DNA of 64,000 nt from an uncultured bacterium (GTDB lineage Bacteria > Verrucomicrobiota > Lentisphaeria > Victivallales > UBA1829): positions 1 through 64,000 of the forward strand of contig CACWOL010000002.1 in assembly GCA_902762495.1 (NCBI GenBank), given 5' to 3'. The translations under genes were made by a program, and so were the position numbers. The notes beneath the pieces are model-generated. The model was not told the DNA's origin. It saw only the letters and a program-made list of their open reading frames with translations, and made no database searches. Positions 25,173 through 33,350 of the stretch are shown here, one piece after another; the first letter of the stretch is position 1; each line of letters begins with the position of its first letter.

Positions 25173-26735
25173 ATGAAAGCATCCTCCGTCCGCCGCATTC
25201 TCGTCCTCGCCGCAGTCATGCTCTGCACCGTCCTCTCCGCTCAGTCCAACCGCCGTACGCCATCGGTCGTCGTACTCGACCCGGCCAAGGGTTCGCCGTT
25301 CAACGACGGCGTGTTCGAGGGCTGGGGCACATCGCTTTGCTGGTGGGCGAACCGCGTCGGCTACAGCGACAAGCTCACGGACCTCGCCGTAGACGCGTTT
25401 TTCGACCAGACGAAGGGGCTAAAACTCAACATCGTGCGCTACAACATCGGCGGCGGCGACGATCCTTCGCACCGCCACATCACGCGTTCCGACTCGAACA
25501 TGCCCGGATTCGCGCAGCCCGTCCGCAATGAAAACGGCGCGTTCGAGGTCGACGACGACGGCATCGTGATCTATCAGTACGACTGGGACCGCGACAAAAA
25601 CCAGATGAACGTGCTCACGAAGCTCCTCAAGCGCAACCCCGACGCGCTCGTCGAAGTCTTCTCCAACTCCCCGCCGTACTTCATGACCTGGAGCGGATGT
25701 TCCAGCGGCGGCGTGGGAGAACACAGAGGAAACAACCTCAGGCCGGAATACATTCCCGTTTTCGCCGAGTTTCTCGCCGACGTCGTGAAGCACATGCGCG
25801 AAGACCTCCACATGAAGCTGAACAGCATCGACCCGTTCAACGAACCCTCATCCAATATCTGGGGCGCATACAGCAACAAGCAGGAAGGGTGCAACATCGG
25901 AGACAACAATGTCAAGAGCAGCGTCATCGTCGAACTTGACAAGGCGCTCCGCAGCCGCAATGTACGCGACGGCATCCTCCTCGCCGTCGCCGACGAGACC
26001 TCCATCGACCTCGCCATCGACACCTTCAAGGCGCTGTCCCCCGAGGCGAAAAAAGTTTCGGATCGCATTAACACCCACACCTACGGAGGCAGCCGCCGCG
26101 CCGAACTCCAGGCATTCGCAAAAGAACAGAAGAAGCATCTCTGGATGAGCGAGGTCGACGGCATCGGCACGCTCGGCGGACAGGCGGCGGGCGACATGGG
26201 CAGCCCGCTCTGGCTCGCATCGCGTATTATCACCGACGTAAACGGCATGATGCCTTCCGCCTGGGTCATCTGGCTCGTCGTCGACCGCCACCGTTCCGAT
26301 TTCAACAATATGGAACGCAACAACACCTCTCTCAAGGGAGCATACTGGGGAACCGGAATCTGCGACCACATCGAAGAAAAACTCCTCCTCGGCAAGCGCT
26401 ACTACGCGTTCGGCCAGTTCACGCGCTACATCCGCCCCGGCGACCGCATCATCGCCTCCTCGCCGTCCACCCTCGCCGCATACAACCGCGAATCCGGCAA
26501 GATCGTGGTCGTGGCTGTGAACAGCGCCGCGAACGAACGCCCCATGACGTTCGACCTCGCCGCGTTCCCAAGCATCCCCGCCGCATCCGCGAAGGTCATC
26601 CGCACCAGCGGACAGGTGAACGAGGGCGAGAACTGGAACGAAGACATCCCGGCGGTCCCGGTCCGCGACAAAAAGCTCGCCGTCCAGCTCGCTCCCTTCT
26701 CCATCACCACGTTCGTGATCGAAAAGCCCCGCTGA
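25173..26735 (+). CDS. secreted family 30 glycoside hydrolase, probably endo-beta-1,6-galactanase
   Basis: The 520-residue protein has a Sec signal (about 1-25, ending LSAQS). It has a GH30 catalytic barrel with FEGWGTSLCWWANRVGY, LNIVRYNIGGGDDP and FSNSPPYFMTWSGC. The acid/base Glu is in DPFNEPSS and the nucleophile Glu in LWMSEVDG. A C-terminal beta-domain follows (about 420-520). The segments resemble fungal and bacterial endo-beta-1,6-galactanases rather than glucocerebrosidases or xylanases. It would trim arabinogalactan side chains, matching the rhamnogalacturonan lyases nearby. The exact linkage specificity is inference. Confidence 0.9.
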   Translation: MKASSVRRILVLAAVMLCTVLSAQSNRRTPSVVVLDPAKGSPFNDGVFEGWGTSLCWWANRVGYSDKLTDLAVDAFFDQTKGLKLNIVRYNIGGGDDPSHRHITRSDSNMPGFAQPVRNENGAFEVDDDGIVIYQYDWDRDKNQMNVLTKLLKRNPDALVEVFSNSPPYFMTWSGCSSGGVGEHRGNNLRPEYIPVFAEFLADVVKHMREDLHMKLNSIDPFNEPSSNIWGAYSNKQEGCNIGDNNVKSSVIVELDKALRSRNVRDGILLAVADETSIDLAIDTFKALSPEAKKVSDRINTHTYGGSRRAELQAFAKEQKKHLWMSEVDGIGTLGGQAAGDMGSPLWLASRIITDVNGMMPSAWVIWLVVDRHRSDFNNMERNNTSLKGAYWGTGICDHIEEKLLLGKRYYAFGQFTRYIRPGDRIIASSPSTLAAYNRESGKIVVVAVNSAANERPMTFDLAAFPSIPAASAKVIRTSGQVNEGENWNEDIPAVPVRDKKLAVQLAPFSITTFVIEKPR

Positions 26736-26762
26736 CCACCCTGCCCTCCGAACGGCACCATT

Positions 26763-26796
26763 CCGACGAATCGACCGAGCCCGATCAATTCGTCGG
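26763..26796 (+). terminator. hairpin after the GH30 gene
   Basis: CCGACGAAT (26763-26771) pairs perfectly with ATTCGTCGG (26788-26796) around a 16-base loop. There is no U-run, so it may be an RNA 3' structure or a Rho-assisted end rather than a classical terminator. Confidence 0.5.
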
Positions 26797-26948
26797 GAGA
26801 AGGTTCATGTTTGCAAAAAACTGCCTCATCACCACCCACGCCATGTGCGTTTTATGCTGAATCTTTGCCTATTCTCTGGGGAACAAGGCGGGGTTCGCAC
26901 CAGTCTGGCAGGAGAAAACCGTTTTTTATTAAAAACAAAAAAAATGAT

Positions 26949-26977
26949 TTGTTTTTCTTTTAGAACGGATGTATATT
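26949..26977 (+). promoter_or_regulatory. orphan promoter in the 26.7-27.2 kb gap
   Basis: TTGTTT (26949-26954), a 17-base spacer and TATATT (26972-26977) face an AT-rich stretch without a credible gene. Just downstream CGGATT (26990-26995) pairs with AATCCG (27008-27013). The gap from 26797 to 27240 otherwise shows only low-complexity AT-rich sequence and a short unconvincing reading frame (26845-27108). Confidence 0.45.
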
Positions 26978-27244
26978 GGGAATTGGAATCGGATTATATC
27001 CTTCGGGAATCCGGTTTCGTGCTCATTTCATCGGTTGTTTCAGCAAAAGTACATGTAAACCGACCAAGTTTCCAAAAAGCCTTTTGTCCTGAGAATGAAA
27101 TTGACTAGCAAGGACCACGGTGTCTTCATGTCTTACTGGGCGTTTCTCTTACGTCTCAGGACAGGTTCTTGGTCGGACTTACATGTACGCGTACGGGGAT
27201 TCGTCCGGCTTTTTTGTGCCTCTTCGACGGTTTCTGACAAAAAG

Positions 27245-27430
27245 TCATAGTGATTTCTCTTGGTTGATCTCTGGGAGTTGGTAGATTTTGAGTTTGAGGT
27301 ATTCCCTGTCTCGGAAGCCGTAAGCCTGACGGATGAGCCAACGGATTTTGTTGTTGAAGCCCTCCGTACCGGCCGTTGCTGAAGTGTCCGAACGGCCGAT
27401 AGCCGGTGATTCCGTCCAACCTGTCGCGGA
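27245..27430 (-). pseudogene. ISL3-family transposase remnant, C-terminal end, frameshifted
   Basis: On the minus strand the last 60 or so residues of an ISL3 (DDE) transposase can be read: DRLDGITGYRPFGHFSNGR in one frame, then TEGFNNKIRWLIRQAYGF and YLKLKIYQLP in another. A single extra base near 27369 shifts the frame. ISL3 enzymes carry the corresponding TEGLNNKIK...AYGFRN segment at their C-terminus. Upstream sequence to about 27590 may be more of the same element but is not recognisable, and I could not define inverted repeat ends. It lies about 180 bases before the promoter of the propeller gene and marks one edge of the accessory region. Confidence 0.72.
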
Positions 27431-27609
27431 TGACTGTGCAATACGAGTTCGAAACAGTGACATTGTTTGTGGCGATGGTGGATTGTCTTGGTCTTTTGCA
27501 AAAACGCACGTGTAACAAAGCGGATGCCTCCCCTTGTGATTGAAACGGAGCAAACGGGGCGTTTCGATCCATGACCTAGAATTATTTAGAAAATAAGTAG
27601 AAAAAACAT

Positions 27610-27637
27610 TTGACTTAACGCTTTTGCGGAGTATATT
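27610..27637 (+). promoter_or_regulatory. sigma-70 promoter for the first propeller gene
   Basis: TTGACT (27610-27615), a 16-base spacer and TATATT (27632-27637) are followed by a leader of about 140 bases. It is the only strong promoter upstream of the redox cluster. Confidence 0.75.
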
Positions 27638-27784
27638 GTTATAATAAATCGGCAATCGGCGACTGTTCTCCCCTCCGAAACGCATCGGACGGGGGTCCCG
27701 TTTCGAACTTTCCGCCGGGTCCACAACCCAGCTTCAGTCCGTGAAAGAAACGCGGCTGGATGCGTTAGCTTGGAGATCGACAGT

Positions 27785-29053
27785 ATGAACAAGACATTAT
27801 TGGCAGCAGTGCTGGTCGTTATGGGCGGCGCAACCCTGTTCGCAGGAGATGTGCTCCGGTTCCGCGGGGAAAACTCGCAGGGCATGTACTTGAAAGAAAA
27901 AGATTTACTGAAGACTTGGCCCCAGGAAGGTCTGACCCCGAAATGGACTTATTCCGGACTCGGCGAAGGCTGGTCCAGCGTGGCAAAGGTCGGCAATCGC
28001 CTGTACACCACCGGCACTGGCACCGGACGCCCGAGGAAAGAATCCGTGATCTGCCTTGACCTGGACGGCAAGGAGATTTGGAAGACCGTTACCGGTTCGG
28101 CTTGGGAACGTTCGTATCCCGGCGCCCGCTGCACCCCGACGTATGTGCCCGGCGAGAAGGAAGGCGAAGGCCGCCTGCTCGTTACGACCGGTTCCGGCGA
28201 GCTCTTCTGCCTGAACGCCGCCGACGGGAAGATCCTGTGGCAGAAGAATATCGCGAACGACTACGGCTCGAAGTTCGGCATGTGGGCCATGGCGGAGAAT
28301 CCGGTGGTCAAGGACGGCGTGGTCTTCGTGACCGCGGGCGGCAGCAAGGCGCTCGTTGTGGCGCTGAAAGTCGCCGACGGCTCCGAAGTCTGGACCGCCA
28401 AGTCAAACGGCGACACGCTGGCCTATGTGACCCCGGTCATCGTCGGCGACCAGCTGGTCGTGATGACCGCCGGAAAAGTGAACGGCATCAGCCTCAAGGA
28501 CGGTACGGTCATGTGGGAAGACAATTACGCAAAGACCGCCGGCGTGAGCGGCATGGGCGGCGTGAACTGCAATTCCCCCACGGTGGATGAAAACCGCTTC
28601 TTCGTGTCCGCCGGATACAACGCTGGCGGCGTGCTGTACGAGCTGAAAAAGGACGGCAAGGGCGTCAACGTCATCTGGACGAACAAGAACCTGGATCCGC
28701 ACCACGACTGCACCGTGCTGGTTAACGGCAAGCTTTACGGCTCGAACTGGGCCAGCAACAACGCCGGCAACTGGATGTGCGTGGACTGGGAATCGGGCGA
28801 GACCCTTTATGAGGTGCCGTGGAGCAACCTCGGCAAAGGCAGCGTGATCTACGCGGACGGCCTGATCTACATGTACGAGGAGAAGCGCGGCACGCTGGCG
28901 ATCGCGAAGCCCAGCGAAAAGCTTGACATCGTGAGCAGTTTCCAGATCAAGTTCGGCGACAAGGAGCACTGGGCGCATCCCGTCATCTGCGACGGCATAC
29001 TGTATCTCCGTCACGGAAACGTCCTCGGCGCGTTCGACATCAAGGCGAAGTAA
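27785..29053 (+). CDS. secreted PQQ-like beta-propeller protein
   Basis: The 422-residue protein starts at ATG 27785 with GGAG nine bases upstream; an in-frame ATG at 27770 lacks this site. A Sec signal spans about 1-21 (MNKTLLAAVLVVMGGATLFA). The mature part is a seven- or eight-bladed propeller with repeated tryptophan-docking motifs such as LDLDGKEIW, LNAADGKILW and VADGSEVW. These are shared by quinoproteins and by BamB-like structural propellers, so cofactor binding is not shown. It has its own promoter and a strong hairpin behind it, then the long operon whose genes include three more propellers. An electron-carrier or assembly role in the periplasm is inferred. Confidence 0.88.
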   Translation: MNKTLLAAVLVVMGGATLFAGDVLRFRGENSQGMYLKEKDLLKTWPQEGLTPKWTYSGLGEGWSSVAKVGNRLYTTGTGTGRPRKESVICLDLDGKEIWKTVTGSAWERSYPGARCTPTYVPGEKEGEGRLLVTTGSGELFCLNAADGKILWQKNIANDYGSKFGMWAMAENPVVKDGVVFVTAGGSKALVVALKVADGSEVWTAKSNGDTLAYVTPVIVGDQLVVMTAGKVNGISLKDGTVMWEDNYAKTAGVSGMGGVNCNSPTVDENRFFVSAGYNAGGVLYELKKDGKGVNVIWTNKNLDPHHDCTVLVNGKLYGSNWASNNAGNWMCVDWESGETLYEVPWSNLGKGSVIYADGLIYMYEEKRGTLAIAKPSEKLDIVSSFQIKFGDKEHWAHPVICDGILYLRHGNVLGAFDIKAK

Positions 29054-29072
29054 TTTCGCCCGGTTTGTGTTG

Positions 29073-29125
29073 TTCCGGCAGGGGTGAGCTCGGGCATGCT
29101 GTGCCTGAATGCCGCCCTGCCGGAA
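29073..29125 (+). terminator. two-tier hairpin between the propeller gene and the operon
   Basis: TTCCGGCAGGG (29073-29083) pairs perfectly over 11 bases with CCCTGCCGGAA (29115-29125), and GGCAT (29093-29097) pairs with ATGCC (29109-29113) inside. An A-run, not a U-run, follows on the plus strand. It could stabilise the first mRNA, attenuate read-through, or protect a processed 3' end. Confidence 0.6.
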
Positions 29126-29261
29126 AAATGGCCGTCTCCCGTGCCTGTACGCTGAGCCTGTTTGTACTGGAATCATCTTTTATGTTTCCGTTTTTGGCCT
29201 TGCTTTGCGCACGCACGCGCGCGAACTTGATTTGAGCTCAACGATTCTCTTTGAATAGACC

Positions 29262-29894
29262 ATGACCAGCGAAAATCCGATCAAATCGAAGAAACTTGTT
29301 ATCTGTGCATGCCGGAAATACCGGAAACTCCCGCAGGACGTGCTGGATGAAGCCGTGAAAGCCACGGCGTCCGAAGGCGTCCCGTGCGAAATCCTGCCCG
29401 ATCTCTGCCTTGAGGCTGTTTCCGGCCGGACGATTGCGGACGGCGAAACGGTCCTGGCCTGCCAGACTCGGGCGGTCCGGGCGATGTTCGGTGCGGAGGT
29501 CGATTGTCTGGATGCGCAGAAGATTTCGCCGGAGGCAGTCCGGGTGGCTGTTCATGCTCTTGCCACGCCGCCGGACTGGACTCCGTGGTTCCCCGTGATC
29601 GACGCCTCCCGCTGCGTGAACTGCGGCAAATGCGCCGACTTCTGCATGTTCGGCGTGTACGAGAAAGTCGACGGAAAGTTCCGTGTCGTGCACCCTGCGG
29701 CGTGCAAGACGGACTGTCCTGCCTGTGCCCGGATCTGCCCCGCGAACGCGATCATTTTCCCGAAATCCAAGGAAGACCGCCTGAACGGCGCACTGTCCGA
29801 ACCCGTGAAGCCGTCCCCCGACGACCAGACCTCGTTCCGCGAGCGTCTGGAATACCGGAAGAAGGTACGGCTCTTCCGCGACAAAATGAGGTAA
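29262..29894 (+). CDS. [4Fe-4S] dicluster ferredoxin-like protein
   Basis: The 210-residue protein has no signal peptide. Its N-terminal half (about 10-100) is a domain starting with a CAC motif (VICACRKYRKLP). The C-terminal half carries two cluster motifs, CVNCGKCADFC and CKTDCPACARICP, typical of 2[4Fe-4S] ferredoxins, and a basic tail (EYRKKVRLFRDKMR). It is the first gene of the operon and lies 6 bases before the radical SAM gene. It may supply electrons to that enzyme or link the cytoplasmic NADH module to the membrane part; this is inference. Confidence 0.85.
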   Translation: MTSENPIKSKKLVICACRKYRKLPQDVLDEAVKATASEGVPCEILPDLCLEAVSGRTIADGETVLACQTRAVRAMFGAEVDCLDAQKISPEAVRVAVHALATPPDWTPWFPVIDASRCVNCGKCADFCMFGVYEKVDGKFRVVHPAACKTDCPACARICPANAIIFPKSKEDRLNGALSEPVKPSPDDQTSFRERLEYRKKVRLFRDKMR

Positions 29895-29900
29895 AGGACC

Positions 29901-31097
29901 ATGAACCTATCCGCCATCACACGAATCATGACAGGATGCTCGTGGCGGGCGCAGCGCAATCTGCTGCGGTTCGCCTGGAACGGGCATCGCGCGGTCCGTG
30001 CGTTCGAACGGCGGATGAAGCGGGGTGAACCGTTCTTCCCGGCGTTCCTGATGCTCTCGATCACGAACAGGTGCAACCTGAAATGCCGCGGCTGCTGGGT
30101 CTCGCAGACGAATCCGCCGTGTCATCTCTCTCTGGAGCAGATGCAGGGCATCATCGACACCGCCGCGAAGTACAAATCCCGTTTCTTCGGCATCCTCGGC
30201 GGCGAACCGTTGTTCCATCCCGACCTCAAGACGCTCTTCCGGAACAATCCCCGCGCCTATTTCCAGCTGTACACGAACGGGACGATGCTGGACAAGAAAA
30301 CGGCGGCCGAGCTTGCGAAGCTCGGCAACGTGACGGCGCTCGTGAGCATCGAGGGGCTGGAGACGGAGTCCCGCCGCAGGCGCGGCCGCGACGACGTGTT
30401 CGCGCGCTCCATGGCGGGACTTGAAGCGGCCGTGAACGCGGGACTGTTCACCGGCGTGACCGCGAGCATCAACAAACAGAATTTCGACGAGCTTGTGAGC
30501 CGCGAATATCTTGATTTCCTCGTCGGAAAAGGCGTGCATTACATCTGGTATTTCATCTACCGTCCGTGCGGGACCGATCCCGAGTATGAAAACGCCCTCG
30601 ACCGCGAGCACGTGCTGAAGCTCCGGCAATTCCTGGTGGAGCAGCGCCGGACCGCAAAGATCCTGATCCTTGACGCCTACTGGGACGCCGATGGCCGCGC
30701 ATTGTGTCCCGGCGCCATGGGGCTGTCCCATCACATCGCTCCGAACGGAGCCGTGGAATTCTGCCCGATCATGCAGGCAGCCGGAGGTTTCCTGGACAAA
30801 ACGGCATCCAATCTGGAATCGGTCTTCCAGCAGAAAACCATGCTGGCGAATCTACGAGAGTTCAGTTCGTCACAGGGGCGCGACTGCATGGTCCTGCATT
30901 CGCCGCACGAACTTTGCGATCATTTGAAGTCGAACGGGGCGCAGGATTCCTCCGGGCGCGACGGGTTCTTCCGCGAGCTCGCCGACCGCCCTCCGATGTG
31001 CTGCCACGACGTCCCCGGCTTCGAGATCCCCGAACAGGATGCGGCGTACCGTTTCGGGAAACGCAACTACTTCTTCGGATTCGGAGCGTACGGATGA
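29901..31097 (+). CDS. radical SAM enzyme with C-terminal cysteine-rich region
   Basis: The 398-residue protein has the radical SAM motif CNLKCRGC (C58, C62, C65), then the GGEPLFHPDL motif that helps bind S-adenosylmethionine. The C-terminal part contains spaced cysteines (CPGAMGL, FCPIMQA, DCMVL, ELCDH, MCCHD) that could hold auxiliary clusters as in SPASM-like enzymes. The substrate is unknown. Its neighbours make a polyprenoid substrate possible, comparable to HpnH in hopanoid synthesis, although sequence similarity to HpnH is limited to the common core. Its stop overlaps the next ATG. Confidence 0.9.
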   Translation: MNLSAITRIMTGCSWRAQRNLLRFAWNGHRAVRAFERRMKRGEPFFPAFLMLSITNRCNLKCRGCWVSQTNPPCHLSLEQMQGIIDTAAKYKSRFFGILGGEPLFHPDLKTLFRNNPRAYFQLYTNGTMLDKKTAAELAKLGNVTALVSIEGLETESRRRRGRDDVFARSMAGLEAAVNAGLFTGVTASINKQNFDELVSREYLDFLVGKGVHYIWYFIYRPCGTDPEYENALDREHVLKLRQFLVEQRRTAKILILDAYWDADGRALCPGAMGLSHHIAPNGAVEFCPIMQAAGGFLDKTASNLESVFQQKTMLANLREFSSSQGRDCMVLHSPHELCDHLKSNGAQDSSGRDGFFRELADRPPMCCHDVPGFEIPEQDAAYRFGKRNYFFGFGAYG

Positions 31098-32575
31098 GCG
31101 AGCTGAAACAGACAGTCCCGCAGGACGCCGCGATCCGCGAAAGAATCCGCCTTGCCGCCGCCGAGTATGTGCAGGAGGCCGGGCTGAATCCCCCGTTGAG
31201 CCTGAATCTGCTGACCCGGCACGCGGAGAAAATGCTTGTCGGGCTCGACTTGAAGGGACGGGGATTCGACCATTACTGTATGATCGAGCTGAACAATGCG
31301 CTCTGGTGTTCGTATTTCCCGCATATCGCACGGAAACAACGCCTCCTGCTTCTGCCGTTCTGCCTCCGCAAACAGCCCGAATGTCCCGCTGCGCATGACG
31401 ACCTCGGTCTGATCTGCCGCGGCTGCGGACGATGCAGTATCCCGCGCCTCTCCGACGAAGCTGAATCTCTTGATATGCCCGTGCTGGTCGCGGAGTCGAG
31501 TTCCGCCGTGGCTGACTGGGTGGAACAGGGCGAGATACAGGCGGTCGTCGGCGCTTCCTGCCTCGATTCGCTCGAAAAGTCGTTCCCCGCCATGTTGCGC
31601 TCCGCCGTGCCGGGGATCGCCGTGCCGCTGCTCCGCGACGGATGCAGGGACACGGCGTTCGACCCGGAAGATTTGAACCGGGCGCTGGCCGTTCCGCAAG
31701 ACACGGTCTTGTACGAGTTTTCCTACGGCACGGCCCGGTCACGGATTGATGCGCTGTTCACGCCGGAAGGCGTTTCCAAGTTTATCCCGGACAATCTCCT
31801 CAAGGAAGAGTCTGTCCGCGCTTTGAGCGCCCATGGCAAGCATTACCGTCCGAAGATCACGGCGGGATGCTGGGGCGCGCTGACCGCATCCGTGCCGGAC
31901 CTGCCGGACTATCTGGAACCTGTGGCGCTGGCGGTGGAGTGTTTCCACAAGGCGTCGCTGATCCACGACGACATCGAGGACGACGATGCGGAACGCTACG
32001 GCGAGCCCACATGCCATGTGCGTCTGGGATTGCCCGCCGCGCTGAACTTGGGCGACTACCTGATCGGCTTGGGCTACCGTCTCTTCTGCAGCGAATCCGT
32101 TCCGCACGAAATGCGCGCGGCGCTCTGCGAGGAGGCCTCGCTCGCCCACTGCGAGCTTGCTCTCGGTCAGGCGAAGGAGTTCGAAGCGCTCCGGCAGCCC
32201 GTATTCACGATTGAGGAATGTCTCGATATTCATCGGCTGAAGACCGCGCCCGCCTTCCGAGTGGCGCTCTACGCCGCCGCGATCGCCGCCGGCCGCTTCG
32301 ACGGGCTCCGCGGATTGTTCCATGCGTTCTCCGACAAGCTCGGCGTGGCATATCAGCTTTATGACGACCTGGAGGACACGGAGGACAATCCGGCGTCGGC
32401 GGTCGACGTTCTCATGCGGTCGAACGGGTGGGACCGCGAGACGGCGCGTGCGGAAACAGTCCGCCTGTATCAGGAGCAGCGCGAGGATATCTATGAACTT
32501 CTGGAACAGGTCGGCGACGTGCCGTTGAAGATCTTCCTGTACCGCCTCGCCGGAAAAGTGCTGAAAGATGTTTGA
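31094..32575 (+). CDS. DUF116 domain fused to a trans-polyprenyl diphosphate synthase
   Basis: The 493-residue protein starts at ATG 31094, overlapping the radical SAM stop. Residues about 30-205 are a DUF116 domain with its cysteine pattern (LPFCLRKQPEC, CRGCGRCSIP) and the VVGASCLDSLEKSF and DGCRDTAFD segments. Residues about 220-493 are a polyprenyl synthetase with the first aspartate-rich motif IHDDIEDDD (near 290), the KHYRPKI substrate-binding region, and the second motif YDDLED (near 423). The enzyme would condense isopentenyl diphosphate to a C15-C50 chain. DUF116 may add an Fe-S or regulatory function. A fusion of these two is unusual to my knowledge. Chain length cannot be read. Confidence 0.9.
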   Translation: MSELKQTVPQDAAIRERIRLAAAEYVQEAGLNPPLSLNLLTRHAEKMLVGLDLKGRGFDHYCMIELNNALWCSYFPHIARKQRLLLLPFCLRKQPECPAAHDDLGLICRGCGRCSIPRLSDEAESLDMPVLVAESSSAVADWVEQGEIQAVVGASCLDSLEKSFPAMLRSAVPGIAVPLLRDGCRDTAFDPEDLNRALAVPQDTVLYEFSYGTARSRIDALFTPEGVSKFIPDNLLKEESVRALSAHGKHYRPKITAGCWGALTASVPDLPDYLEPVALAVECFHKASLIHDDIEDDDAERYGEPTCHVRLGLPAALNLGDYLIGLGYRLFCSESVPHEMRAALCEEASLAHCELALGQAKEFEALRQPVFTIEECLDIHRLKTAPAFRVALYAAAIAAGRFDGLRGLFHAFSDKLGVAYQLYDDLEDTEDNPASAVDVLMRSNGWDRETARAETVRLYQEQREDIYELLEQVGDVPLKIFLYRLAGKVLKDV

Positions 32576-33350
32576 CCTCGACTTTCTGAAGACATGCACC
32601 GCCGGATTTGACCGGATGACCGACGAGGCCCAAAATGCGCTTCGGGGAATCGTGCAGCTCATGCAGAAACCGGACGGACTGTTCCCCGACCGGAGCGGAC
32701 GCGGCGACCTGTACTACACGCTGTTCGGGCTGTGTCTGGCGTACGTTTCCGAAGCGAAAATCGACCGTGGAACTTGTGAAAAGACTTTGGAACAGGCCGC
32801 GCCCGTCGATCTCGTGCATCGGGCGGCGCTCGCGCACAGCCGGAATCTGCTGAAACTCATGAAACTGCCTCGAGCGATTCAGAATCTGCCGTTTTCCGCG
32901 CCGAAACTTGATTTTCCCGACCTGCCGGATTCCGCATTCCCGCAGGGCGACCGGTATTCGCCGTACTCTTGCTTCCTGCGGAACGATACGTCCGCCGATC
33001 TGAGCGCGTACCGTCTGCCGGACGGCCTGTACTCCAACCTGAAAGGCTCCCCGGAGTACGGTGTTGCGGCGACCGCGGCGGCGCTATGTCTCCATCCCGA
33101 CGAAACGACCGCGGCTGCGCTTGCCGGGCTTCAGAACCCGGACGGGACGTTCCCCGGCGGCGACCTGTTGTCCGCGGCGGTCGCACTGTATGCGCTCAAA
33201 CGTACCGGGCATCGGGTGGAATACGACGTGTGCGATTTCCTGAGCGGATGTTTCCGTCCGGACGGCCTCTTCGGCGCGGTTCCCGGCGATCCATCCGGCG
33301 ACCTCGAATACACGGTGTACGGCCTGCTGGCCATGGGGGCGACGGCATGA
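32568..33350 (+). CDS. prenyltransferase/squalene-cyclase-repeat protein (short partner)
   Basis: The 260-residue protein begins 8 bases before the end of the polyprenyl synthase gene. It has alpha/alpha-barrel repeats of the squalene-hopene cyclase and prenyltransferase type, with the QW-like motif AGLQNPDGTFPGGDLLSAAVA at about 185-205 and similar GLF/GLY-containing turns. No DxDD motif is present. The next gene encodes a larger homologous protein with that motif, so the two may form a split cyclase in which this one is a non-catalytic half. No signal peptide is seen, so it is probably a peripheral membrane protein. Confidence 0.82.
   Translation: MFDLDFLKTCTAGFDRMTDEAQNALRGIVQLMQKPDGLFPDRSGRGDLYYTLFGLCLAYVSEAKIDRGTCEKTLEQAAPVDLVHRAALAHSRNLLKLMKLPRAIQNLPFSAPKLDFPDLPDSAFPQGDRYSPYSCFLRNDTSADLSAYRLPDGLYSNLKGSPEYGVAATAAALCLHPDETTAAALAGLQNPDGTFPGGDLLSAAVALYALKRTGHRVEYDVCDFLSGCFRPDGLFGAVPGDPSGDLEYTVYGLLAMGATA

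Noticed and set aside
26845-27108. 87-codon frame in the gap after the GH30 gene
   Set aside because: No ribosome site, AT-rich non-coding composition and no recognisable protein features.
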